From positions 248,001 to 312,000 of the forward strand of contig NZ_JALHKS010000003.1 in NCBI RefSeq assembly GCF_022968825.1: a stretch of 64,000 bases of DNA, written 5' to 3'. This DNA comes from Chryseobacterium salipaludis (GTDB lineage: Bacteria > Bacteroidota > Bacteroidia > Flavobacteriales > Weeksellaceae). This document shows, piece after piece, positions 17,225-25,231 of this stretch. The notes under the pieces are model-generated. The model did not search any database. It was not told the DNA's origin and saw only the letters and a program-made list of their open reading frames with translations. The first letter of the stretch is position 1, and each line of letters starts with the position of its first letter. The position numbers and the translations under genes are program-made.

Positions 17225-17273
17225 AAACAACCATTTACTTTCTGCCGTAGCAGATGTCAGTAAATGGTTGTTT
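17225..17273 (-). terminator. long nested hairpin downstream of the rhodanese gene
   Basis: Perfect 15-bp stem AAACAACCATTTACT (17225-17239) / AGTAAATGGTTGTTT (17259-17273); the 19-nt loop holds a second stem TCTGC-CGTA-GCAGA (17241-17254). Placed 20 nt after the rhodanese stop; on the minus strand followed by AGTTTTG, so terminator activity is likely but the T run is imperfect. Confidence 0.6.
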
Positions 17274-17292
17274 AATTTAAAATAAGGACGAA

Positions 17293-17577
17293 TTATTTCT
17301 CTAACTGGCTTGCCACATCCTGATAGCCGCCGCCATTGTAAACATCTTCGATTCCCTGGGATTTTAAGTATTCCATTGCTTTCCCGCTCCGATTTCCGCT
17401 CCGGCAGAACACAATTTTTGGTCCGCTCATATTGGCGATTTCATCTTTATGCTCCTCTATTTCGCCCAGCGGAATATTGGTTGCCTGGTCGATGGCGCCG
17501 TCCATTTCCAGCTCCATCGGTTCACGAACATCGATCAGATGGTAATTTCCGGACTGCAGAATGTTTTCAATTGACAT
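17293..17577 (-). CDS. single-domain rhodanese-like sulfurtransferase
   Basis: 94 residues, one rhodanese domain, cytoplasmic (no signal). Active-site loop CRSGNRSG starts at Cys58; LIDVREPMELEMDGAIDQATNIPLGEI near 14-40 is the family N-terminal signature. Members carry sulfane sulfur from thiosulfate or persulfides to acceptors. Own unit with a two-part promoter 45-74 nt upstream, divergent from queG. Confidence 0.92.
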   Translation of the reverse strand: MSIENILQSGNYHLIDVREPMELEMDGAIDQATNIPLGEIEEHKDEIANMSGPKIVFCRSGNRSGKAMEYLKSQGIEDVYNGGGYQDVASQLEK

Positions 17578-17621
17578 GATTCTTGTTTTTTAAAGTTGAT
17601 TGTACAGCAGTATGCTTCACA

Positions 17622-17651
17622 CAAAATTATAAAATAATAGTAATTTCGCAA
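17622..17651 (-). promoter_or_regulatory. promoter of rhodanese gene (TTG-N19-TAATTTTG)
   Basis: On the minus strand TTG at 17651-17649 and TAATTTTG at 17629-17622, spaced 19 nt: full match to the Bacteroidetes -33/-7 consensus. The queG start lies only 9 nt beyond, so the two promoters overlap or abut. Confidence 0.7.
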
Positions 17652-17659
17652 TCACTCTT

Positions 17660-18607
17660 ATGGATTCTTCTGCCAGCCGTTACACCCGATTGATTAAAGC
17701 AAAAGCAAAAGCACACGGCTTTCATTCGTGCGGAATTTCTGCGGCCGGCTTTCTGGAAGAAGATGCTGCTCCGTTGGAGCAATGGTTAAAGAATCAGTAC
17801 CACGGTGAAATGTCCTACATGGAAAATCACTTTGATAAGAGGCTGGATCCCACAATTCTGGTGCCCAGCAGCAAATCCGTTATTTCGTTGCTCTATAATT
17901 ATTATCCTCAGCAAAAATTTACTGATTTTGGCGGCCTGAAGATTTCCAAGTATGCGTACGGCCAGGACTATCATGAAATCATTAAAGAAATACTGCGTGA
18001 GCTCGTCAGTGAACTTCAAGAGGAAATCGGTGCGTTCGAATGCAGGGTTTTCACAGATTCAGCGCCGGTACTGGAACGCAGTTGGGCAAGAAAATCAGGC
18101 TTGGGCTGGATCGGGAAAAATGCCAACCTCATTTCAAAAGGTGCCGGCTCCTTCTTTTTTTTAGCTGAAATCATTTGCGATCTGGAACTTATTGCGGATG
18201 GGCCGGTCACGGATCACTGTGGAAGTTGCCGGCGCTGTATTGAAGCGTGCCCCACAGATGCGATTGTTGATGACCGTACTATTGACGGAAGCAAATGTAT
18301 TTCCTACGCCACCATTGAACTTAAAAATGAAATCCCCGCCAGTTTTGCCGGCAATATGGAAGACTGGATGTTCGGCTGTGATATTTGCCAGGATGTCTGC
18401 CCCTGGAACCGCTTTGCAACCCCACATCAGCAGCCTAAGTTTGTTCCCACGGAAGGTCTGCAGCAAATGAATCAGGTGAACTGGACAGAATTAACACAGG
18501 AAATCTTCTCGGAGATCTTTAAAAAATCGCCGGTTAAACGAACAAAGTTTGCAGGGCTGCAAAGAAATATAGCGTTCATTAAAAAGCACAAAAAAGACAA
18601 TTTATAG
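17660..18607 (+). CDS. queG: epoxyqueuosine reductase
   Basis: Last step of queuosine synthesis: reduces epoxyqueuosine in tRNA anticodons, using a cobalamin cofactor and two 4Fe-4S clusters. 315 residues, the short form without HEAT repeats. Cluster ligands: [12 protein letters not shown] (Cys187, 190, 193, 197) and Cys213 with CDICQDVCP (Cys240, 243, 247). Acid residue Asp133 in TDSAPVLER and the [15 protein letters not shown] segment match the family. Starts at ATG 17660, divergent from the rhodanese gene. Confidence 0.96.
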   Translation: MDSSASRYTRLIKAKAKAHGFHSCGISAAGFLEEDAAPLEQWLKNQYHGEMSYMENHFDKRLDPTILVPSSKSVISLLYNYYPQQKFTDFGGLKISKYAYGQDYHEIIKEILRELVSELQEEIGAFECRVFTDSAPVLERSWARKSGLGWIGKNANLISKGAGSFFFLAEIICDLELIADGPVTDHCGSCRRCIEACPTDAIVDDRTIDGSKCISYATIELKNEIPASFAGNMEDWMFGCDICQDVCPWNRFATPHQQPKFVPTEGLQQMNQVNWTELTQEIFSEIFKKSPVKRTKFAGLQRNIAFIKKHKKDNL

Positions 18608-18659
18608 CGCATTTTGATGCGACAAGTCTTACGGAACTATTTAATTTTATATTTACAGA

Positions 18660-19337
18660 ATGAAAAAAATATTCCTCGGAATTGCGAGAGCAGTGGGCGT
18701 CGTTCTAAGTCTCGTGCTGGTGTATGTGCTGGCAGCTTTATTACTCCCTTTCCTGGAAGTTCCTGCGAAGCCGGCAGGTGAACCCAAAACCATCGAAACC
18801 TATATTCTGACCAATGGTGTCCACACCGATATTGTCGTTCCGATAGTATCGCCTGAAATGGACTGGCGCGCTGCCGTTCCGTTTAGAAATACCAAATCGC
18901 AGCGCACTGACTTTCAATATCTCTCCATTGGCTGGGGCGACAAAGGTTTTTATCTGGATACGCCGGAATGGTCTGACCTGAAATTCAGCACGGCTGTGAA
19001 AGCTGCATTTTGGCTGGGAGAATCGGCAATGCATTGTACGTTCTATGATACGATGATTGAAAATGACAAATGCAAAAAGATTATGCTGACGGAAACGCAG
19101 TACCGTGATCTGGTAAAATTCATTACGGATAAATTTGACCGCGATCAAGAAGGAAATTTTGTTCTGATCCCCACGGATGCGGTCTATGGTGAGGATGATG
19201 CGTTCTACGAAGCAAAAGGAAGTTATAATTTCCTGGAAACCTGCAACACCTGGACAAATAACGGTTTAAAAGTAGCCGGGCAAAAGGCCGCGCTCTGGAC
19301 TGCAACGGACTTCGGGATTTTTCAGCACTATAAATAG
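18660..19337 (+). CDS. TIGR02117/DUF2459 family membrane-anchored protein
   Basis: 225 residues. One N-terminal membrane segment (about 8-30) and then a globular domain with the family signature YILTNGVHTDIVVP near 47-60, IGWGDKGFYLDTPEW near 90-104 and AMHCTFYD near 123-130. The His, Cys and Asp of these motifs look like a catalytic set and the family is sometimes likened to NlpC-type hydrolases, but no activity is proven. Follows queG by 52 nt; a bidirectional hairpin separates it from tRNA-Leu. Confidence 0.85.
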   Translation: MKKIFLGIARAVGVVLSLVLVYVLAALLLPFLEVPAKPAGEPKTIETYILTNGVHTDIVVPIVSPEMDWRAAVPFRNTKSQRTDFQYLSIGWGDKGFYLDTPEWSDLKFSTAVKAAFWLGESAMHCTFYDTMIENDKCKKIMLTETQYRDLVKFITDKFDRDQEGNFVLIPTDAVYGEDDAFYEAKGSYNFLETCNTWTNNGLKVAGQKAALWTATDFGIFQHYK

Positions 19338-19352
19338 GATTTTCAAAATAAA

Positions 19353-19381
19353 AAAACCTCCGCAAGAGGTGCAGAGGTTTT
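19353..19381. terminator. bidirectional terminator between TIGR02117 gene and tRNA-Leu
   Basis: Stem AAAACCTC (19353-19360) / GAGGTTTT (19374-19381), A run before and T run after, so it can act on both strands for the two convergent genes. Confidence 0.7.
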
Positions 19382-19382
19382 G

Positions 19383-19464
19383 TACCCAGTGCCGGAATCG
19401 AACCGGCACACCTTTCGGTACTAGAGTTTGAGTCTAGCGCGTCTACCAATTCCGCCAACTGGGC
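19383..19464 (-). tRNA. tRNA-Leu (anticodon CAA)
   Basis: Minus strand, 82 nt. Acceptor stem GCCCAGT/ACTGGGT with discriminator A; D-arm GGCGGAATTGGTAGACGC typical of Leu; anticodon stem CTAGA/TCTAG with loop CTCAAAC giving CAA (reads UUG); class II variable arm; T-arm GCCGG-TTCGATTC-CCGGC. The genome encodes ACA rather than CCA after the acceptor stem, so CCA must be added enzymatically. Confidence 0.97.
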
Positions 19465-19527
19465 CGCTAATTGGTGTGCAAATATAAAATTATTTTTCCG
19501 CTGGAAAAACTTTTAATTTAAAAAATT

Positions 19528-20292
19528 TCAGAAATCAAGCTGTAGGCCGTCGTACGCCAACTCAATACCCTCCGGGAGTTCCGCTGATGTTTCCGGGAAA
19601 AGCCCCATGTGATGCGAGATATGCGTAAGCAGCATTTTCCCGGGCCGCAGTTCCTCAAACAATTCAATCGCCTGAGGAAGAATATAATGCGACGGATGCA
19701 AATCGTCCTTTCGGATGCAGTTTAAGATCAAATATTCCAGGTTCTGCATTTTTTCTTTTTCTTGTGGTGAGATATAACTGGCATCAGTGACATACGCTAA
19801 ATTACGGATTCTGAATCCGAGAATCGGCAAATTTCCGTGCATAACTTCCAAAGGCTGGATTTTTACTCCCGCAATTTCGAGCGGTCCATCAATGTGGTGA
19901 AGATCAAAAGATGGCGCTCCCGGATAACGCACCGTGGCAAATGCATACGGAAAACGTTCTCTGATTTCGTTTGCGACGCGCTCTTTTGCGTAGATATCAA
20001 TATTTTTTCCTTTTCTGAAAATTAATGGCCGCATATCGTCCAGCCCGATGATATGATCATTGTGTTCATGGGTAATCAGGGCAGCTTCCAGATCATCTGC
20101 CGCGGCGCGCAGCATTTGCAGCCGGAAATCGGGGCCGCAGTCGATGAGCAGATTTTTTTGATCGTCAGTCGTGAGCAGTACGGACGAACGGAGACGATGA
20201 TCCCGCGGGTCATCGGAGCGGCACACTGGGCAGTGGCAACCGATCACCGGAACACCCTGAGAAGTTCCTGTTCCAAGAAAGTTTAAAATCAT
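19528..20292 (-). CDS. PhnP-like metallo-beta-lactamase fold hydrolase
   Basis: 254 residues. Metal motif THEHNDHIIG near 76-85 and further His/Asp in the MHG, LTHISHHMG and TDASYI segments give a dinuclear site. The N-terminal GTGTSQGVPVIGCHCPVCRS carries the Cys-His structural zinc loop of PhnP-like phosphodiesterases. No phn genes nearby, so the role is probably a general cyclic phosphodiesterase rather than phosphonate use. Divergent from the 20451 gene; a TAGATTTA sequence 20 nt upstream is a near match to the -7 box. Confidence 0.85.
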   Translation of the reverse strand: MILNFLGTGTSQGVPVIGCHCPVCRSDDPRDHRLRSSVLLTTDDQKNLLIDCGPDFRLQMLRAAADDLEAALITHEHNDHIIGLDDMRPLIFRKGKNIDIYAKERVANEIRERFPYAFATVRYPGAPSFDLHHIDGPLEIAGVKIQPLEVMHGNLPILGFRIRNLAYVTDASYISPQEKEKMQNLEYLILNCIRKDDLHPSHYILPQAIELFEELRPGKMLLTHISHHMGLFPETSAELPEGIELAYDGLQLDF

Positions 20293-20423
20293 AAAAAACG
20301 GATGTTTTGTAAATCTACAATTATTTGTTAAAAACTTAAAGAGGCAGAAGAAGAATGGAAAGCCATGTGAAACAATAAGCGCGCTTGGAAACGGCTGATA
20401 GCCTCAGATTGTTGAATATTTCG

Positions 20424-20431
20424 TATTTTTG
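20424..20431 (+). promoter_or_regulatory. -7 box that fixes the start of the 20451 gene (TATTTTTG)
   Basis: Exact TAnnTTTG match lying downstream of the in-frame ATG at 20385 and 19 nt upstream of the GTG at 20451; the mRNA would begin after the ATG, so GTG is the start. Confidence 0.55.
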
Positions 20432-20450
20432 CGCCAAATTGAAATGGGCC

Positions 20451-21881
20451 GTGATTGAGCAGAAATTAACTCCGAAACAGAAAGCATTAGAAATAAATTT
20501 AGACGCCGGTATTTATGGCACTTTCGCCGAAATTGGCGCGGGTCAGGAAACAGTGCGTCATTTTTTTCGCGCCGGAGGAGCTTCCAAAACCATTGCGAAA
20601 GCAATGTCTGCTTACGATAAAGATTTCAGTGATGCGATCTACGGAAAAGAGCCCGGCAACCGCTACGTGACGCAAAACCGCCTGCGCAAAATGTTGCGGT
20701 ATGAAGTCGCTTTGATCGAAGAGCGCCTATCCCGCGAAAACAATCCGGGCCGCAGGTTCTTCTCTTATGCAAACACGGTAACCACCATCAACTTTGATAA
20801 AACAAGTAAAGGCCATGGCTGGGTGGGTCTTCGTTTCCAATTGGACGAGCACGAGGATTACAACGAAATCGTTTTGCACGTTAAATTTCGGGAGAATGAT
20901 GCAACACTGCAGCAGGAAACTTTAGGCGGTCTCGGGGTTAATTTAATTTACGGCGCTTTCAACTACAGCGATAACCCGCGCAAGATGATCAATTCATTAT
21001 ATGATCATATCCCGACGGACAACCTGGAGATTGATATGATCGATTTTCGCGGGCCGGCTTTTGAGTATGTAGACAATCGCCTGATGAGTCTGCAGCTGGT
21101 GAAAAACAATATGACCGACGCCGTGATCTTCAATGCGCAGGGCAGTAATATGCTTCCGGCTGATACTTTATACAAGAAAAATATTTTTGCCGTACGCGGA
21201 AGTTTCCGGCCAGTAACGCTGGTGAACATCGATATGTTTAAGCGCGGGCTGGAAATGTTTGAGCGCGACTGGGAATCCACGCCCGAAGAAACGGAGGTCC
21301 TTTTTGAAATTACCATTTCCAATCTGCGGGCAGCGGGCGATATTGATGAGCGTGATTTCCTGCACCGGGTTGATATCTTAGGAAAGCTGGGTTACACGGT
21401 AATTCTTTCGAACTTCTCGGAATATTACAGGTTGATTGATTATTTTACAACGTACACCAATGGCAAAATTGGCGTGGCGATGGGCGTTAATAATCTGCTG
21501 GATGTGTTCGATGAAGAATATTATAAAAACCTGTCCGGCGGAATCCTCGAAGCGTTTGGTAAATTCTTCCGCCAGGATATGCGCGTGTACCTCTACCCTT
21601 ACAAAGATCCCGAAACACATGAGCTGCTGACTTCCAAAAACCTGAAAGTGAGCGACAGTCTGAAGCAATTATATAAATACTTTAAGCAAAACGAAAGGAT
21701 TGTGGATATCGAAGAATATAATCCCAATCACCTGGAAATTTACTCAAGAAGCATTCTGCAAAAAATTGCAGACCACACGCCGGGCTGGGAAAAAGAAGTG
21801 CCGGCAGGTGTGGCAGAAATGATTAAAGCACGCGGAATGTTTGGCTACCAGGAAGAAATGAATTTAAAACACTTTTCATAA
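20451..21881 (+). CDS. large conserved bacterial protein of unknown function (476 aa)
   Basis: Start taken at GTG 20451: the product then begins MIEQKLTPKQKALEINLD, the N-terminus I recall for this family, and a promoter box lies between this codon and the upstream ATG. Soluble, no signal. Strongly conserved-looking blocks are GTFAEIGAGQETVRHFFRAGGAS (near 26-48), KAMSAYDKDFSDAIYG (near 53-68), RLMSLQLVKNNMTDAVIF (near 203-220) and FRPVTLVNIDMF. Database names for this family vary (for instance nicotinate-nucleotide adenylyltransferase), but no HxGH or other known nucleotidyltransferase motif is visible, so I do not assign a function. The GAF protein gene follows after 3 nt. Confidence 0.8.
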   Translation: MIEQKLTPKQKALEINLDAGIYGTFAEIGAGQETVRHFFRAGGASKTIAKAMSAYDKDFSDAIYGKEPGNRYVTQNRLRKMLRYEVALIEERLSRENNPGRRFFSYANTVTTINFDKTSKGHGWVGLRFQLDEHEDYNEIVLHVKFRENDATLQQETLGGLGVNLIYGAFNYSDNPRKMINSLYDHIPTDNLEIDMIDFRGPAFEYVDNRLMSLQLVKNNMTDAVIFNAQGSNMLPADTLYKKNIFAVRGSFRPVTLVNIDMFKRGLEMFERDWESTPEETEVLFEITISNLRAAGDIDERDFLHRVDILGKLGYTVILSNFSEYYRLIDYFTTYTNGKIGVAMGVNNLLDVFDEEYYKNLSGGILEAFGKFFRQDMRVYLYPYKDPETHELLTSKNLKVSDSLKQLYKYFKQNERIVDIEEYNPNHLEIYSRSILQKIADHTPGWEKEVPAGVAEMIKARGMFGYQEEMNLKHFS

Positions 21882-21884
21882 TAT

Positions 21885-22334
21885 ATGGAACAACTAAAAA
21901 AGCAATTGCTGACTGCGCTGGATGACGAGGGAAAAGATACCAATGCGAAACTCCAGAAAGTATGTGAAATTCTGGACAGAGAAATTTCGTATTTCAACTG
22001 GACCGGTTTTTATTTCAAAAATGGCGATAAGCAGGAACTTATTCTGGGACCTTATGTAGGTGCACCCACGGATCACAGTATTATCCCCTACGGTCGCGGA
22101 ATCTGTGGGCAGGTAGCTGTCTCCAACGAGACCTTTGTGGTACCGGACGTTCATGAACAGGATAATTACCTGAGCTGCTCAATTGATACGAAGGCTGAGA
22201 TCGTGGTTCCGATTATGAAAAACGGTGAAAACATTGGTCAGATCGATATCGATTCCCATACAGTAGATCCTTTTACAGCGGAAGACCGCGAATTGCTGGA
22301 GTGGCTGTGTGAAGAGATTAGTGACATTATGTAA
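21885..22334 (+). CDS. GAF-domain protein, free-methionine-(R)-sulfoxide reductase-like
   Basis: 149 residues, one GAF domain. Resembles fRMsr (E. coli MsrC): GRGICGQVAVS, VPDVHEQDNYLSC, SEIVVP-like AEIVVPI and GQIDIDSH are in the family order. Cys residues equivalent to MsrC Cys94 (GICG) and the catalytic Cys118 (YLSC) are present, whereas the position of resolving Cys84 is His. Reduction of free Met-(R)-sulfoxide is therefore plausible with a changed resolving path. Starts 3 nt after the preceding gene, so co-transcribed; followed by a very strong terminator. Confidence 0.8.
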   Translation: MEQLKKQLLTALDDEGKDTNAKLQKVCEILDREISYFNWTGFYFKNGDKQELILGPYVGAPTDHSIIPYGRGICGQVAVSNETFVVPDVHEQDNYLSCSIDTKAEIVVPIMKNGENIGQIDIDSHTVDPFTAEDRELLEWLCEEISDIM

Positions 22335-22359
22335 TAATCAGGCATTTCAAAACAGTAAT

Positions 22360-22397
22360 AAACCGGCGCGGAACCTTGAGGTTCCGCGCCGGTTTTT
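22360..22397. terminator. strong terminator between convergent GAF and GNAT genes
   Basis: 16-bp perfect stem (22360-22375 and 22380-22395; core AACCGGCGCGGAACC) with TTGA tetraloop, followed by T run on the plus strand and TATTACTGTTTT on the minus strand. Confidence 0.9.
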
Positions 22398-22416
22398 GTT
22401 AATCAGACTCCGAAAT

Positions 22417-22887
22417 TTATTTCACAAGTTTCTGCAGTGCCTTTTCGTCCAGGCGGTAAACTGTCCATTCATTCATGGCTACAGCGCCGAGCGATTTATA
22501 AAAGTTAATGGCCGGCGTGTTCCAATTGAGCACAGACCATTCCATCCGGCCACACTTTTTCTCTTTAGCCAGCGTGGCCAGCTGAACAAAGAGTTGTTTG
22601 CCGTAGCCTTTGCCGCGGTATTCCGGCTCAATATACAAATCCTCGAGATACAGTCCCGCGCGGCCTACGAAGGTGGAGAAATTGAAAAAATATAAAGCAA
22701 AACCAATTGCGGTTCCGGCTTCTTCTGCAATCAGTACCTGCGCATTTTCTTTAACAAACAGCTGTTCGCGGAGCTCTTCTGCCGAGGTAATAACTGCATC
22801 TTCCATTTTTTCATAAACGGCCAATTTGCGGATCAGTGAAAATATTAATTCAGTATCGGCTTCTTTTGCCTGACGGATGGTAAACAT
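22417..22887 (-). CDS. GNAT family N-acetyltransferase
   Basis: 156 residues, single GNAT domain. Acetyl-CoA site is IEPEYRGKGYGKQLFVQL near 87-104 (R/Q-x-x-G-x-G/A pattern), preceded by LYLEDLYIEPE and followed by WSVLNWNTPAINFYKSLGA. This order is that of the diamine (spermidine/thialysine) acetyltransferase-like subgroup, but the acceptor cannot be read from sequence. Own unit between two terminators. Confidence 0.85.
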   Translation of the reverse strand: MFTIRQAKEADTELIFSLIRKLAVYEKMEDAVITSAEELREQLFVKENAQVLIAEEAGTAIGFALYFFNFSTFVGRAGLYLEDLYIEPEYRGKGYGKQLFVQLATLAKEKKCGRMEWSVLNWNTPAINFYKSLGAVAMNEWTVYRLDEKALQKLVK

Positions 22888-22931
22888 TAATAATTTGATT
22901 TTAAATGTAAATAGAACGTAATTAAAACTAA

Positions 22932-22954
22932 AAACCTCCGAATTCCGGAGGTTT
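22932..22954 (-). terminator. terminator after the E2 gene
   Basis: Stem AAACCTCCG (22932-22940) / CGGAGGTTT (22946-22954), loop AATTC; on the minus strand followed by TAGTTTT. Confidence 0.75.
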
Positions 22955-22959
22955 AGATA

Positions 22960-24309
22960 TTATATTTCAGTGTTCAGATCCCAGTTCTCCAGATAATCAT
23001 GAACATGTTTCAGGAACATGCCGCCCAATGAACCATCTACCACCCGGTGGTCGTAGGAATGTGACATAAACATCAGCTGACGGATGGCAATCACATCGCC
23101 ATCAGCGGTTTCCAATACGGCCGGTTTTTTCACAATCGCACCAATTGCCAGAATTCCCACCTGTGGCTGCGGAATAATCGGCGTGCCCATCAGGTTTCCA
23201 AAGCTGCCCACATTTGAAATGGTGTAGGTAGCGCCCTGGGTATCTTCCGGTTTTAGTTTTTTATTTCTCGCACGGTGCGCCAGGTCATTGATTGCTTTCG
23301 CCAGACCTGACAGGGAAAGCTGATCCGCATTTTTAATCACCGGTACAATCAGGTTACCATCCGGAAGTGCGGTGGCCATTCCGATGTTGATGTTTTTCTT
23401 CTTAATGATTTTATCACCATCCACTGAAACGTTGATCATAGGGAAATCCTGAATGGCTTTCACCACGGCCTTCACAAAAATCGGCATAAAGGTCAGCTTC
23501 TCGCCTTCCCGCTTTTCAAACAATGCTTTGTGCTTGGCGCGCCATTTCACGACATTGGTTACATCAGATTCAATAAATGAGGTAACGTGCGGCGAGATAC
23601 GTTTGGAGTTCACCATCGCATCAGCAATGATTTTCCGCACACGGTCCATCTGAATAATCTCATCGCCGGCAGCAACCGGAACCGGCACTGCTTTTGGCGC
23701 TGCAGGTGCTGCTGTTGTCGTAGCGGCAGGTTGCGAAGGCGTAATTTGCTGCGCTTGTGGCTGAGCTGTTTTACCTTCTTTGCGATCTGCAACAAAGGAT
23801 AAAATATCTTCTTTGGTAATTCTACCTTCCATTCCGCTGCCGGAAATAGAGCGAAGTTCGTCTTCGGAAATATTTTCTTCCTGCACAATGGATTTTACCA
23901 GTGGTGATAAATACAGATCACCGGTATTCATTTGTGTAGTTGCAGAAGTCTTCTGGAGCGGTTCTTCCAGTGCGGCAATATCCGTTGGTGTAGTCTCCGG
24001 AATCTGGGTCTGTACCTCTGCGTGGGATTTTGGTTCCTGCGCCTGCTCTTCCACTGCATCTCCGGCGCCGGCCACCTGCAGAATGGCAATTACTTCCCCA
24101 ACCTGTGCAACTTCGTCTTTTTGTTTCAGGATTTTGACCAATTTACCGGATACGGGTACCGGTACATCAGAATCTACTTTATCTGTTGCAATTTCCACTA
24201 CAGAATCGTCCTCCTGCACGGTATCTCCTTCGTTTACAAGCCAGCTGATGATGGTGGCTTCCATGACTCCTTCGCCCATCGAAGGAAGCAATAGTTTATA
24301 TTCTGCCAT
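22960..24309 (-). CDS. 2-oxo acid dehydrogenase complex, dihydrolipoyl acyltransferase (E2)
   Basis: 449 residues: one lipoyl domain (1-76, lipoyl Lys44 in EIATDKVDSDV), an Ala/Pro/Gln linker, a peripheral-subunit-binding domain near 130-168 (LSPLVKSIVQEENIS), a second Ala/Pro linker, and the catalytic domain ending with SHSYDHRVVDG (His421, Asp425). One lipoyl domain and the MGEGVMEATI start fit branched-chain or 2-oxoglutarate type E2 of Bacteroidetes; substrate not decided. lipB, whose product makes the octanoyl group used here, is 110 bp upstream on the same strand. No E1 or E3 gene in the window. Two-part promoter at 24329. Confidence 0.92.
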   Translation of the reverse strand: MAEYKLLLPSMGEGVMEATIISWLVNEGDTVQEDDSVVEIATDKVDSDVPVPVSGKLVKILKQKDEVAQVGEVIAILQVAGAGDAVEEQAQEPKSHAEVQTQIPETTPTDIAALEEPLQKTSATTQMNTGDLYLSPLVKSIVQEENISEDELRSISGSGMEGRITKEDILSFVADRKEGKTAQPQAQQITPSQPAATTTAAPAAPKAVPVPVAAGDEIIQMDRVRKIIADAMVNSKRISPHVTSFIESDVTNVVKWRAKHKALFEKREGEKLTFMPIFVKAVVKAIQDFPMINVSVDGDKIIKKKNINIGMATALPDGNLIVPVIKNADQLSLSGLAKAINDLAHRARNKKLKPEDTQGATYTISNVGSFGNLMGTPIIPQPQVGILAIGAIVKKPAVLETADGDVIAIRQLMFMSHSYDHRVVDGSLGGMFLKHVHDYLENWDLNTEI

Positions 24310-24328
24310 TATTGTTTTTCGGTTTTTA

Positions 24329-24358
24329 CAAAGATAAAAATTTTAGCCATTTAGCAAA
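24329..24358 (-). promoter_or_regulatory. promoter of the E2 gene (TTG-N19-TATCTTTG)
   Basis: Minus strand TTG at 24358-24356 and TATCTTTG at 24336-24329, spacing 19 nt; 19 nt from the box to the ATG. Full consensus match, so E2 is transcribed independently of lipB. Confidence 0.75.
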
Positions 24359-24419
24359 AAGTGATTTTTAAGCCTGGTTTTTTGTCAAATTTTTAAAAAT
24401 GTTTTTTCCTGTTTTATGT

Positions 24420-25142
24420 TTATTGTTCAAAGGTAGCTTCGAAAACTGCGCTGAAATGACGCAGAATTTTCTCCTTAATCTCAGCTGTTTCTTCGGTTGA
24501 AAAAGATCGCTCCAGCTCCCGTTCTAATGATGTTACTGCCTTATCCCTGATTCCACACGGGATAATATAATCGAAATATTTTAAATCTGTATTCACATTC
24601 AGAGCAAGCCCGTGCATGGTTACCCATTTGGAAGTCTTCACACCCATTGCGCATATTTTTCGGGCGTACGGCGTTCCCACATCCAGCCAGACCCCAGTTT
24701 CGCCTTCGCTGCGTTCTCCCTTCAAACCATATTCTGCGATGACACGGATGATCACTTCTTCCAGGTTTCGCATATACAGAAATATATCTGACTTAAAGTT
24801 ATCCAAATCCAGAATGGGATAGGCCACGATTTGGCCAAAGCCATGATAAGTAATGTCCCCGCCGCGGTTTGTTTGTACAAATTTCGCCTTTAGGTCGCGC
24901 AACTTCAGCTGGTCCGCCAGCAAATGCTCCTGCAAGCCGCTTTTGCCCAGCGTGTATACATGCGGATGTTCCACAAACAGAAAATGATTAGGCGTTATTT
25001 TTCTGTCATCTTCATGATCGCGGTTGTGAAGTTTGAGCGAAATAATGGAGTCCATCAATTCCTGCTGGTAAGTAAAAGCGGGTTCATATTCCATCAACCC
25101 TAAATCTTCAAACTGCAGGACACGGTTTTGAGTACTAGTCAT
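24420..25142 (-). CDS. lipB: lipoyl(octanoyl) transferase
   Basis: Moves octanoyl from ACP to lipoyl domains. 240 residues from the ATG at 25142; the longer frame to 25184 adds residues outside the family. RGGDITYHGFGQIVAYPILD (near 88-107), Lys in GVKTSKWVTMHGLALNVN (near 161-178) and the acyl-accepting Cys in IIPCGI (near 190-195) are all in place. Neighbours trpA upstream (90 bp) and E2 downstream, both on the same strand. Confidence 0.95.
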   Translation of the reverse strand: MTSTQNRVLQFEDLGLMEYEPAFTYQQELMDSIISLKLHNRDHEDDRKITPNHFLFVEHPHVYTLGKSGLQEHLLADQLKLRDLKAKFVQTNRGGDITYHGFGQIVAYPILDLDNFKSDIFLYMRNLEEVIIRVIAEYGLKGERSEGETGVWLDVGTPYARKICAMGVKTSKWVTMHGLALNVNTDLKYFDYIIPCGIRDKAVTSLERELERSFSTEETAEIKEKILRHFSAVFEATFEQ

Positions 25143-25231
25143 AAAATCTTTTTTCTGAGGCGCAACGCAATACTTTTTACTCATTTATAAAGCCTGAAAA
25201 AGAAAAGTGCGGACGCCTGACAAATTTAAAA

